Assembly: GCA_902771155.1 (NCBI GenBank)
Contig: CACXVS010000014.1
Span: 12,280-76,279 of the forward strand
Length of the DNA stretch: 64,000 nt
Source of the DNA: an uncultured Prevotellaceae bacterium
Lineage (GTDB): Bacteria; Bacteroidota; Bacteroidia; Bacteroidales; Bacteroidaceae
Direction of reading: 5' to 3'
Below, piece after piece: positions 35,561-43,691 of this stretch (its first letter is position 1; every line of letters starts with the position of its first letter). The position numbers and the translations under genes are program-made. Under the pieces are notes generated by a model. The model had not been told where the DNA came from. It ran no database searches and saw only the letters and a program-made list of their open reading frames with translations.

Positions 35561-36622
35561 ATGAAAATATTAGCTATTAACCCCGGAATGATTTCGACCA
35601 AGGTGGGGGTCTTCCAAGACGAGAAGCTGCTGATGCATGCCACGCTGAACCACCCTTTCGAAGAACTGTGCCGCTATCCCTTTATCATGGATGAGTTCGA
35701 CTACCGCAAGGAAAAGATCCTTGAAGAGCTACAACGACAGGGCTATGCCATGGACTTTGATGTGATCGTTGGTCGAGGCGGTCTGGTAAAACCCATCGAA
35801 AGCGGTGTCTATGAACTGAACGACAAGGTGATTGAAGACACCCGAAATCCCCGTCTGCACCACGCCTGCAACCTGGGGTCGCTGATAGCACTGAGCATTG
35901 CTCGCGAGATTGAGGGTTGCCGCGCCTTCACCGTCGATCCAGGTGTCGTGGACGAACTCGACGATGTAGCCCGCATCACCGGTCTGCCCGAAATGCCCCA
36001 TCAGACGATCTGGCACGCCCTGAATCAGCGTGAGATAGCCAAGCGTTACTGTCGTGAGCACAACCTCAAGTATGAGGAGCAGGACTTGATTGTCTGTCAC
36101 ATGGGCAGTGGCATCTCCTTCGCCATGCACCACCATGGTCAGGCCATCGAGTGCAGTGACGCACTGAGTGGCGACGGTCCTTTCTCACCCTCCCGAGCAG
36201 GTATGCTACCCACAGCGGCCTTGGTGAAACTATGCTACAGCGGACAATATACCGAAGCAGAGATGTTGCGCAAGATTAACGGTCATAGCGGACTGACGGC
36301 CCATCTGGGCACCAACGACGTGCGAGAGGTGGAACGGCGCATCGCTGAGGGTGACCAGAAGGCCAAGTTAGTACTCGATGCCATGATCTATAGCATTGCA
36401 CGCTGGCTGGCTTCTCTGGCACCGGCTACCAACGGACATGTGGACGCCGTTATCCTTACCGGTGCTATTGCCCACAGCCAATACGTCACCGACAGCCTGC
36501 GCCGCCGTCTGAACTATCTCGCCCCCATCTTCGTTTATCCTGGTGAAGACGAGTTAACGGCATTGGCCATGAATGTGCTCAGGGCCATGCGCGGAGAACA
36601 GGAGATTAAAGTCTATTCCTAA
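35561..36622 (+). CDS. buk: Butyrate kinase-family acyl kinase
   Basis: A 353-residue ASKHA-fold kinase starting at ATG 35561. Motifs are KILAINPGMISTKVGVF (phosphate 1), VGRGGLVKPIESGVYEL, CNLGSLIALSIA, DLIVCHMGSGISFAMHHHGQAIECSDALSGDGPFSPSR and the C-terminal ILTGAIAHSQYV. It matches the butyrate/branched-chain fatty acid kinases, which convert acyl phosphate plus ADP to the acid plus ATP. The Ptb partner gene is the convergent neighbour, stop to stop. The exact substrate cannot be read from sequence. Confidence 0.9.
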   Translation: MKILAINPGMISTKVGVFQDEKLLMHATLNHPFEELCRYPFIMDEFDYRKEKILEELQRQGYAMDFDVIVGRGGLVKPIESGVYELNDKVIEDTRNPRLHHACNLGSLIALSIAREIEGCRAFTVDPGVVDELDDVARITGLPEMPHQTIWHALNQREIAKRYCREHNLKYEEQDLIVCHMGSGISFAMHHHGQAIECSDALSGDGPFSPSRAGMLPTAALVKLCYSGQYTEAEMLRKINGHSGLTAHLGTNDVREVERRIAEGDQKAKLVLDAMIYSIARWLASLAPATNGHVDAVILTGAIAHSQYVTDSLRRRLNYLAPIFVYPGEDELTALAMNVLRAMRGEQEIKVYS

Positions 36623-37459
36623 CTATATCGCTGCCAGAGCTAAGGAGTAATACTTGGATTCCGGACTATCAGCACGCGATGGCAGCACACAACAGCACTG
36701 TGTTCCTTGCAACACACCGGCCGTCTTAGCATAGCCAAAAAGTGTGAGTGTCTTATAGAACACATTACCAGCCACGATATCGGGGAAGATCAGGGCATCC
36801 GCCTGTCCGTCAATCACGGAGTGGATGCCTTTCTCCCTCAGACTTACGGAGTCGAGGGAGGTTTTCAGATCCAATGGTCCATCGATGATACAACGCCCAA
36901 ACTTACCTGTTTGGGCCTCAGCAATGATCTCCAGATAATCAACGGTATAGGGGAATGTCTTGGCACTGACCTTTTCTGCACAATGGATGAGTGAGATTCG
37001 CGGTTCCTCGATGCCAAGGGCATGACAGACATAGTTCACATAGTGAATCTGTTGGCGACGCTGGGCTTCGGTAGGCACTGGGATAACAGCTGCATCCGTA
37101 AAGAATAGCAACTTCTCGTATTTGGGTATCTCTGCCATTGCCACATGGGTAAGCACATGACCGGGACGAAGAATACCTTTTTCCTTATCCAGTATAGCTT
37201 TCAGAAGGACATCAGTATTGATAAGACCTTTCATCAGGATATCCGCTTCGCCACTCTTACAGAGCGCTACGGCTCTACGGGCACATTCTTCCTTGTCATC
37301 GCCATCCACGTAGATAGGTTCGATAAAGCCCATCTCCTTACCCTTCTCTACGGCATAACGGGTACTGGCATCATTGGCACACACTACTGCAACACGCTTC
37401 TTATCTCCTCGCTGCTGGAGAAAGATAATCATATCATTCAGGGTTCTGATTGACTGCAT
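36623..37459 (-). CDS. ptb: Phosphate butyryltransferase-family protein
   Basis: A 278-residue phosphate acyltransferase. Motifs are VAVVCANDASTRYAVEKGKEMGF at the N-terminus, ADILMKGLINTDVLLKAIL, VLTHVAMAEIPKYEKLLFFTDAAVIPVPT, GPLDLKTSLD and ALIFPDIVAGNVFYKTLTLF. It swaps CoA for phosphate on a short acyl-CoA, supplying the acyl phosphate used by the Buk-like kinase. Unlike the classic ptb-buk operon, the two genes here are convergent with no base between their stop codons, and each has its own promoter. Confidence 0.9.
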   Translation of the reverse strand: MQSIRTLNDMIIFLQQRGDKKRVAVVCANDASTRYAVEKGKEMGFIEPIYVDGDDKEECARRAVALCKSGEADILMKGLINTDVLLKAILDKEKGILRPGHVLTHVAMAEIPKYEKLLFFTDAAVIPVPTEAQRRQQIHYVNYVCHALGIEEPRISLIHCAEKVSAKTFPYTVDYLEIIAEAQTGKFGRCIIDGPLDLKTSLDSVSLREKGIHSVIDGQADALIFPDIVAGNVFYKTLTLFGYAKTAGVLQGTQCCCVLPSRADSPESKYYSLALAAI

Positions 37460-37487
37460 AGATGACTATTTTTAGGTTTTGATGGGG

Positions 37488-37519
37488 CAAATATACAAAA
37501 ACTTTTGTATCTTTGCAAG
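37488..37519 (-). promoter_or_regulatory. Promoter of ptb, overlapping the GH95 promoter
   Basis: On the minus strand CTTG (37519-37516, one base off TTTG) and TATATTTG (37495-37488) are 20 bp apart. The -33 part abuts the -7 box of the divergent GH95 gene. Confidence 0.7.
37508..37515 (+). promoter_or_regulatory. -7 element of the GH95 gene
   Basis: TATCTTTG, 27 bp before the GH95 ATG. It lies within the ptb promoter, so polymerases at the two promoters should compete. Confidence 0.75.
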
Positions 37520-37542
37520 CGAAATAACTAAAATAACTGATT

Positions 37543-39876
37543 ATGAGGAAAAATCTCTTTCTTTTAGCACTGTGGGGCGTGATGAGCGCCACAGCTCAGA
37601 ACCAGGCACCAATGGTGCTCCAATACGACAAGCCTGCAGGTTTCTTCGAGGAGTCGCTGCCCATCGGCAACGGGAAACTCGGTGCACTCGTCTATGGAGG
37701 AACTGACGATAATATCATCTATCTGAATGATATCACCCTATGGACAGGCAAACCCGTTGACCGCCATCTCGATGCGGACGCACACCAATGGATACCCGCC
37801 ATCCGAGAGGCACTCTTCAATGAAGATTATGCCCGTGCCGACTCGTTACAACTACATGTTCAAGGACCTAACAGCCAGTTCTTCCAGCCTCTCGGCACAT
37901 TGCATATCAAGGATCTTGGACTGGGAGCGGTCAGCGACTACCATCGCAGCCTCAGCCTCGATAGCAGCATCGTTAAAGACAGCTATCTGCGTAATGGCAA
38001 GAAGATAGAGCGCGAGTACTTCGCCTCAAACCCAGACAAACTGATTGCCATCCGTCTTAGGGGTGACATCAATTGCAGGATAGCCCTTACTGCTCAGGTA
38101 CCCCATAAGGTAAAAGCCATCCCCACCCAACTCACGATGACAGGTCATGCCACAGGCGACGCCAAGGAGAGCATCCATTTCTGTACGATGATGAGTGTGA
38201 AGACCGATGGAGAGACAACGGCCAGTGATTCATCACTGACCATCACCCATGCGAAAGAAGTGGTTCTCTACCTGATTAACGAGACCAGTTTCAATGGCTT
38301 CGACAAGCACCCTGTCAACGAAGGCGCTCCATATCTGGAGAATGCTGCCAACGCTATCTGGCACACCCAGAACTACAGCTATGAACAGTTCTATAGCCGT
38401 CATCTCGCTGACTATCAGGCAATCTACGACCGCGTAAAGATCAGACTCTCCAGTGAGCACGGTATGAACGCAACCAGTACTGACGTCCTGCTCAAGGACT
38501 ACACTGATCATGGAGGCAACAACCGATACATTGAGGAGCTCTACTTCCAATTCGGACGTTACCTACTGATTTCCTGCTCCCGAACACCTGGCGTACCTGC
38601 TAATTTGCAGGGACTTTGGACACCTCACCTTTGGTCACCTTGGCGAGGCAACTATACCGTCAACATTAATCTTGAAGAGAACTATTGGCCCGTCTTCGTA
38701 GCCAATATGCCAGAAATGGCCAAGCCCCTCGATGGTTTCATTCAGGCACTCGCCACTAATGGCCGGTACACAGCCAAGAACTATTATAATATAGATGAAG
38801 GCTGGTGCTCCAGTCATAACTCTGACATCTGGGCGATGGCCAATCCTGTTGGAGAGAAGCGTGAGAGTCCGATGTGGTCGAACTGGAATATGGGTGGTGC
38901 CTGGCTGGTAAACGCACTATGGGAGCGATATCAGTTTACCCAAGACAAGCAGTATCTCAAAACCTTTGCCTATCCACTGATGAAAGGGGCTGCTACCTTC
39001 TGCCTGAACTGGCTCGTTGATAATCCGAAGGTGCCAGGCGAATTAATTACCGCCCCCAGTACCTCACCAGAGAATGAGTATAAGACGGATAAGGGCTATC
39101 ACGGCACCACCTGTTATGGTGGTACAGCAGACCTTGCCATCATCAGGGAACTTTTCGCCAATACCATCGCTGCAGGCAAAGTGGTAGGAGAGAAAAACAA
39201 GGCGATCGAAAAGGCCCTTGCACAACTCCATCCCTATACGATTGGTCACATGGGCGACCTGAACGAATGGTATTACGACTGGGATGACTGGGACTTCAAG
39301 CATCGTCACCAGAGTCACCTCATCGGACTCTACCCGGGCAACCATCTTACAGACGCCGCCCTCCAGAAGGCTGCTGAGAGAACACTTGAGATCAAGGGCG
39401 ACGAAACTACAGGATGGAGTACGGGATGGCGCATCAACCTATGGGCACGACTCAAGAATGGGGAAAAAGCCCATCAGATCTATCGCAAACTGCTCACTGC
39501 TGTGGCCCCAGAGAAAAGCAGGAGGCCCAACTATAGTCAGGGAGGAGGTACCTACCCCAACCTCTTCGACGCCCACCCTCCTTTCCAGATCGACGGAAAC
39601 TTCGGAGGAACAGCTGGTGTCTGTGAGATGCTGATGCAGAGCAAAGATGGTGTCATAGAACTATTACCTGCCATTCCTGAAGTGTGGAAAGACGGAGCCG
39701 TCAGCGGACTCTGCGCCCGTGGCGGTTATGAGGTGTCATTTGAATGGAAAGGTGGTTATGTGCGCGACTGCACCATTAAATCACGCCAAGGAGGTACCAT
39801 TACCTTATTATATAATGGTCAGCAGAAAACTATCAAATTCAAGCCAAATCAAACTCAACATATCAAGACATGGTAA
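37543..39876 (+). CDS. GH95 family alpha-L-fucosidase (or alpha-L-galactosidase)
   Basis: A 777-residue exported glycosidase with signal peptide (about 1-18). The N-terminal beta domain starts LQYDKPAGFFEESLPIGNGKLGALVYGG, the classic GH95 entry. The (alpha/alpha)6 catalytic domain has NLQGLWTPHLWSPWRGNYTVNINLEENYWP, SSHNSDIWAMANPVG (the Asn region that activates water), TAPSTSPENEY (general acid Glu) and FQIDGNFGGTAGVCEML (conserved Asp). GH95 enzymes release terminal alpha-1,2-L-fucose by inversion, and some act on L-galactose in plant xyloglucan. There is no SusCD pair nearby, so it is not part of an obvious polysaccharide utilisation locus. Confidence 0.93.
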   Translation: MRKNLFLLALWGVMSATAQNQAPMVLQYDKPAGFFEESLPIGNGKLGALVYGGTDDNIIYLNDITLWTGKPVDRHLDADAHQWIPAIREALFNEDYARADSLQLHVQGPNSQFFQPLGTLHIKDLGLGAVSDYHRSLSLDSSIVKDSYLRNGKKIEREYFASNPDKLIAIRLRGDINCRIALTAQVPHKVKAIPTQLTMTGHATGDAKESIHFCTMMSVKTDGETTASDSSLTITHAKEVVLYLINETSFNGFDKHPVNEGAPYLENAANAIWHTQNYSYEQFYSRHLADYQAIYDRVKIRLSSEHGMNATSTDVLLKDYTDHGGNNRYIEELYFQFGRYLLISCSRTPGVPANLQGLWTPHLWSPWRGNYTVNINLEENYWPVFVANMPEMAKPLDGFIQALATNGRYTAKNYYNIDEGWCSSHNSDIWAMANPVGEKRESPMWSNWNMGGAWLVNALWERYQFTQDKQYLKTFAYPLMKGAATFCLNWLVDNPKVPGELITAPSTSPENEYKTDKGYHGTTCYGGTADLAIIRELFANTIAAGKVVGEKNKAIEKALAQLHPYTIGHMGDLNEWYYDWDDWDFKHRHQSHLIGLYPGNHLTDAALQKAAERTLEIKGDETTGWSTGWRINLWARLKNGEKAHQIYRKLLTAVAPEKSRRPNYSQGGGTYPNLFDAHPPFQIDGNFGGTAGVCEMLMQSKDGVIELLPAIPEVWKDGAVSGLCARGGYEVSFEWKGGYVRDCTIKSRQGGTITLLYNGQQKTIKFKPNQTQHIKTW

Positions 39877-39878
39877 CA

Positions 39879-40490
39879 TCATAGATAACCCTGACGCTTC
39901 AACTCTTCCACCACCTCAAGAAGGTCGCGGTACCAGTCTTCACCAAAACGGCGGATGAGCGGGTCTTTCAGAAACTGATAGAGGGGAAGGTTTAGTGCCT
40001 CCCCTTTTTCAATGGCCGCCTTGCACACATCCCAACGGTTATAGTTCAGGCCAATGAGATCATTCCCTACCTTCTTGGCACGTATGGGATATAGGGCACA
40101 ACTGACGGGTTTGCAAAAGTGCGTGTTTCCATTTCTGTAAGCCTTTTCCAATGCACACAGGCAACAGTCGTGGATACCTTCCAACTCGTCGTAGAAAGTG
40201 AACACGCAATCTTTGCCTCTTACTATGCTCGTCACCAGGTCGCCCTCCTGATCGGTATAGGCCACACCTTGCTTGTCGATCACAGCCTGTGCTGAAGCAG
40301 AAAGATCGCTCCAGACATCGTCCAGACAATCCTCTATTTCTGCAATTTCGTCGAGTGTCACAGGGGCACCTGCATCGCCTTCCACACAACAAGCGCCCTT
40401 ACAGATGCTGAGGTCACAGCAGAACTTCTCCGTCAGAATCTCTGACGAGAGCAGCACATCGCCTACTTGGATAATCGGAGGGAGATTCAT
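39879..40490 (-). CDS. DUF3109 Cys-rich protein
   Basis: A 203-residue cytoplasmic protein of the DUF3109 family, related to YkgJ-type metal-binding proteins. Cysteine clusters are CCDLSICKGACC (about 24-35), CCLCALE (about 109) and HFCKPVSCALYP (about 123-134), which could hold zinc or an Fe-S centre. These proteins are widespread in Bacteroidetes and have no known function. It is the last gene of the gpmI-flavodoxin-ung run on the minus strand, 30 bp after ung, and converges with GH95 at 2 bp. Confidence 0.87.
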   Translation of the reverse strand: MNLPPIIQVGDVLLSSEILTEKFCCDLSICKGACCVEGDAGAPVTLDEIAEIEDCLDDVWSDLSASAQAVIDKQGVAYTDQEGDLVTSIVRGKDCVFTFYDELEGIHDCCLCALEKAYRNGNTHFCKPVSCALYPIRAKKVGNDLIGLNYNRWDVCKAAIEKGEALNLPLYQFLKDPLIRRFGEDWYRDLLEVVEELKRQGYL

Positions 40491-40520
40491 AAGTGGATAG
40501 TGAATAATGGATAGTTATGA

Positions 40521-41186
40521 TTACCAATTGATCGGAGTCATTCCATTTTCCTGGAGGTAAGCATTACAGTGTGAGAACTGATGTTGGCCAAACCAGCCAC
40601 CACGATTAGCACTCAGGGGCGAGGGGTGGACACTCTCAAGAACCAAGTTACGCGTCTTGTCGATCATGTACGCCTTAGAACGGGCATAGCCCCCCCAAAG
40701 CATATAGACCAGATGCTCACGATGAGTGGCAAGAGCCTGAATAGCGGCATCCGTAAACTTCTGCCAACCAAGCGTGCTATGGCTATTAGCCTGATGGGCA
40801 CGTACGGTCAACGAAGCATTCAGCAAGAGTACGCCTTGCTCTGCCCAACGTGTGAGGTTGCCAGATGTCGGGATGGGTGTACCCAGATCGGCTTGTATCT
40901 CCTTGAAGATATTCTGTAGCGAGGGAGGAAACTGCACCCCGTCTTGCACAGAGAAACTCAGCCCGTGAGCCTGACCTGGCTCATGATACGGATCCTGTCC
41001 AATGATCACCACCTTCACCTGATCAAACGGACACAGGTTGAAAGCATTGAAAATCAGTTTGCCTGGCGGATAACATGTGTATTGGGAGTATTCAGAACGA
41101 ACTGAATTGGTGAGTCCGACAAAATAAGGCTTGTCGAACTCACCAACCAATTGCTGTTTCCAGCTTTGCTCTATCTGAACATTCAT
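40521..41186 (-). CDS. ung: Uracil-DNA glycosylase, family 1
   Basis: A 221-residue enzyme that removes uracil from DNA. The catalytic water-activating motif is GQDPYHEPGQAHGLSFS (Asp65), and the leucine-loop motif is HPSPLSANRG with the conserved His and Leu. VLLLNASLTVRAHQANSH matches the DNA-binding segment. The length is typical. It starts one base after the flavodoxin gene stops, so the two are read as one unit. Confidence 0.97.
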   Translation of the reverse strand: MNVQIEQSWKQQLVGEFDKPYFVGLTNSVRSEYSQYTCYPPGKLIFNAFNLCPFDQVKVVIIGQDPYHEPGQAHGLSFSVQDGVQFPPSLQNIFKEIQADLGTPIPTSGNLTRWAEQGVLLLNASLTVRAHQANSHSTLGWQKFTDAAIQALATHREHLVYMLWGGYARSKAYMIDKTRNLVLESVHPSPLSANRGGWFGQHQFSHCNAYLQENGMTPINW

Positions 41187-42023
41187 TTATCTCACAACCT
41201 GAGTGAATACAGGAGCTTCGCCATCGAGAGCCAGCACATAGACCTTCAGTTCACCAGGAGCAGCAGGCTGTGGTGCACCCTCACGGGGCAGGTCAACGGC
41301 ATTGAACAGATACTCTGTGCCACCAGGAACGGCACGAGAAGCAACCGTTGTAGCCTTGGCATGAATCATCTGATAGTCGCCCACTGCCTTGTCGAAGATT
41401 GCTGCCTGTTCCTCTGTTACAGGCTGTTGCTCGGGGAATTCCTCCAGCTTGGTGTATTCGCCCTCAATGAAGCCACCGGCCTTCAGGAACTGATCCACCT
41501 CTGAAGGAACTGCTGCCATGCGGGCTGCCCTGACACCATATCCGGCCACAATCTCAGCATTGGGCTGGGCCTTTGCCATATCCTTCACGCTCGAGTCAAG
41601 ACCACCGCTTCCAAAGGTGCAGAAAGGCACAATCTTCTTGCCGCTCAGATCCACCTGATTCAAGAAGGCAGCCATTGGGGGCGCATAAGTACCAAACCAC
41701 ACGGGATAGCCCAGGAATATCACGTCGTACTGAGCCAGATCGGCCTTGATGGGCTCAATCTCAGGTGTCACGCCCTGTTCGCGCTCCTGCTGACAACGGG
41801 CAATCGTAGCCTGGAAATCGCCATTATACGGATTCTTCGCCACAATCTCTTCCATATCGGCACCAAGTTTGTTGGCTAATTCCTGTGCCACTGTCTTCGT
41901 GTTCGAGGTCTGAGAGTAATAGAGAACCAGCACCTTACTCTTAGTCGCTTCTTTCTTCTGACTGCAAGAGGTTGCAGTTAATACAAAAGCTGCAAAGGCC
42001 AGCATTAATTTCAATGTCTTCAT
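41187..42023 (-). CDS. Flavodoxin-domain lipoprotein
   Basis: A 278-residue exported protein with a lipoprotein signal (FAAFVLTATSCSQ; Cys about 20). Residues 30-200 form a flavodoxin-like domain with the FMN phosphate loop YYSQTSNTKTVAQELA, VIFLGYPVWFGTYAPPMAAFL and FCTFGSGGLDSS. The last 70 residues (DYQMIHAKATTVASRAVPGGTEYLFN) are a separate strand-rich part I do not recognise. Flavodoxin-like lipoproteins are common in Bacteroidetes and may carry electrons or reduce quinones in the periplasm. It lies between gpmI (9-bp gap) and ung. Confidence 0.87.
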   Translation of the reverse strand: MKTLKLMLAFAAFVLTATSCSQKKEATKSKVLVLYYSQTSNTKTVAQELANKLGADMEEIVAKNPYNGDFQATIARCQQEREQGVTPEIEPIKADLAQYDVIFLGYPVWFGTYAPPMAAFLNQVDLSGKKIVPFCTFGSGGLDSSVKDMAKAQPNAEIVAGYGVRAARMAAVPSEVDQFLKAGGFIEGEYTKLEEFPEQQPVTEEQAAIFDKAVGDYQMIHAKATTVASRAVPGGTEYLFNAVDLPREGAPQPAAPGELKVYVLALDGEAPVFTQVVR

Positions 42024-42032
42024 ACGCTTTAG

Positions 42033-43559
42033 TTATTTGTTGTCCGAAATCAGATTCTCACCTGTCATATCTGCAGGCTGCTCCAGTCCCATGATGTGGA
42101 GGATAGAAGGTGCTACGTCGGCCAGACGACCGTCTTTCACTGTAGCCGAGTTGTTGTTGGTGACATAGATGAACGGAACGGGGTTCAGCGAGTGGGCGGT
42201 ATTGGGCGAACCATCGGGGTTGATGGCGTTGTCGGCATTACCGTGGTCGGCAATGATAATAGCCTCGTAGTCGTTGGCCTTAGCAGCCTCAATCACCTCA
42301 CGCACACAGTTGTCAACGGCCCATACAGCCTTGGCAATAGCATTGTAAACACCCGTATGGCCCACCATGTCGCCATTGGCGAAGTTGACCACGATGAAGT
42401 CATACTCCTGTGTGTTGATGGCACCCACCAGTTTGTCCTTTACCTCGTAGGCACTCATCTCTGGCTTCAGGTCGTAGGTAGCCACCTTTGGTGAAGCCAC
42501 CAGGATACGGTCCTCACCCTCGTATGGAGCCTCACGACCACCATTGAAGAAGAAGGTTACGTGGGCATACTTCTCTGTCTCTGCCGTATGCAGCTGTTTC
42601 TTGCCAAGTTTGCTCAGATATTCACCCAGCGTGTCTTCTACGTTCTCCTTGGGGAAGAGGATGTGCACACCCTTGAAGTTGGCATCGTAAGGTGTCATGC
42701 AGTAGTACTGCAGACCAGGAATGGTCTTCATGCCCTGCTCTGGCATATCCTCCTGAGTCAGTGCGATGGTCATCTCCTTGGCACGGTCGTTGCGGAAGTT
42801 GATGAAGATCACCACGTCGCCTTCCTCGATGCAGCCGTTCACGCTGGCATTATGGATAGGCTTGATGAACTCGTCGGTTACGCCCTCGTCATAGCTCTCC
42901 TGCATGGCCTGAACCATGTCGGTAGCCTGCTTACCAGTGCCGTTTACGATCAGGTCGTAGCCCTCCTTGACGCGCTCCCAGCGCTTGTCGCGGTCCATCG
43001 CATAGAAACGGCCTACGATACTGGCAATAGCGGCATCGTTAGCGGCACAAACATCGCTTACCTGCTGAATGAAGCCCTTACCAGAGCGTGGGTCGGTATC
43101 ACGACCGTCCATATAGCAATGTACAAACACCTGATTCTTCAGGCCATAAGCCTTACCAATCTCGATGAGTTTGAACAGGTGGTCGAGGCTTGAGTGCACA
43201 CCACCATCACTGGTCAGACCCATCAGGTGCAGCTTCTTGCCGTTTTCCTTAGCATAGCTGTAGGCAGCCTTTACCTGAGGATTCTCCATGATAGAGCCAT
43301 CCTTGCAGGCACGGTTGATCTTCACGAGGTCCTGATAAACGATGCGACCAGCACCGATATTGAGGTGACCCACCTCAGAGTTACCCATCTGTCCATCGGG
43401 CAGACCAACGTCCTCACCAGAGGCCTGGAGCTGAGAGTGAGCCGAAGTTGCTGTTAAAAGATCGAGGTAAGGCGTTGGTGTATTGAAAATAACGTCACCC
43501 TTACCATGCTTACCGATTCCCCAACCATCAAGAATCATCAAAAGTGCTTTCTTTGCCAT
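42033..43559 (-). CDS. gpmI: 2,3-bisphosphoglycerate-independent phosphoglycerate mutase
   Basis: A 508-residue two-domain enzyme of the alkaline-phosphatase superfamily that interconverts 3- and 2-phosphoglycerate. It shows Asp11 (MILDGWGIG), the phosphorylated Ser61 in [40 protein letters not shown], and the metal sites [15 protein letters not shown] and [10 protein letters not shown]. It is the first gene of the operon and has a -7 element about 46 bp upstream. Confidence 0.97.
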   Translation of the reverse strand: MAKKALLMILDGWGIGKHGKGDVIFNTPTPYLDLLTATSAHSQLQASGEDVGLPDGQMGNSEVGHLNIGAGRIVYQDLVKINRACKDGSIMENPQVKAAYSYAKENGKKLHLMGLTSDGGVHSSLDHLFKLIEIGKAYGLKNQVFVHCYMDGRDTDPRSGKGFIQQVSDVCAANDAAIASIVGRFYAMDRDKRWERVKEGYDLIVNGTGKQATDMVQAMQESYDEGVTDEFIKPIHNASVNGCIEEGDVVIFINFRNDRAKEMTIALTQEDMPEQGMKTIPGLQYYCMTPYDANFKGVHILFPKENVEDTLGEYLSKLGKKQLHTAETEKYAHVTFFFNGGREAPYEGEDRILVASPKVATYDLKPEMSAYEVKDKLVGAINTQEYDFIVVNFANGDMVGHTGVYNAIAKAVWAVDNCVREVIEAAKANDYEAIIIADHGNADNAINPDGSPNTAHSLNPVPFIYVTNNNSATVKDGRLADVAPSILHIMGLEQPADMTGENLISDNK

Positions 43560-43604
43560 AATCTTATTACTATTTTAAAACGTACATATTTCTATTTTGC
43601 GGTG

Positions 43605-43612
43605 CAAAATTA
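43605..43612 (-). promoter_or_regulatory. -7 element of gpmI
   Basis: TAATTTTG on the minus strand, giving a leader of about 40 nt. No clear -33 TTTG. It is divergent from the M16 peptidase promoter 44 bp away. Confidence 0.6.
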
Positions 43613-43655
43613 CAAAAAAATATCAATTATCCGTCCTCTATTCTCAATTATTTTG

Positions 43656-43663
43656 TACCTTTG
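43656..43663 (+). promoter_or_regulatory. -7 element of the M16 peptidase gene
   Basis: TACCTTTG matches the consensus, 28 bp before the ATG. No clear TTTG is found 19-21 bp upstream. Confidence 0.7.
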
Positions 43664-43691
43664 CACCCATTATAACATCAATTAAAACAAT

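Noticed and set aside
37543..39876. GH95 gene as part of a polysaccharide utilisation locus
   Set aside because: No SusC/SusD pair, hybrid sensor or other glycosidase lies within the window around it.
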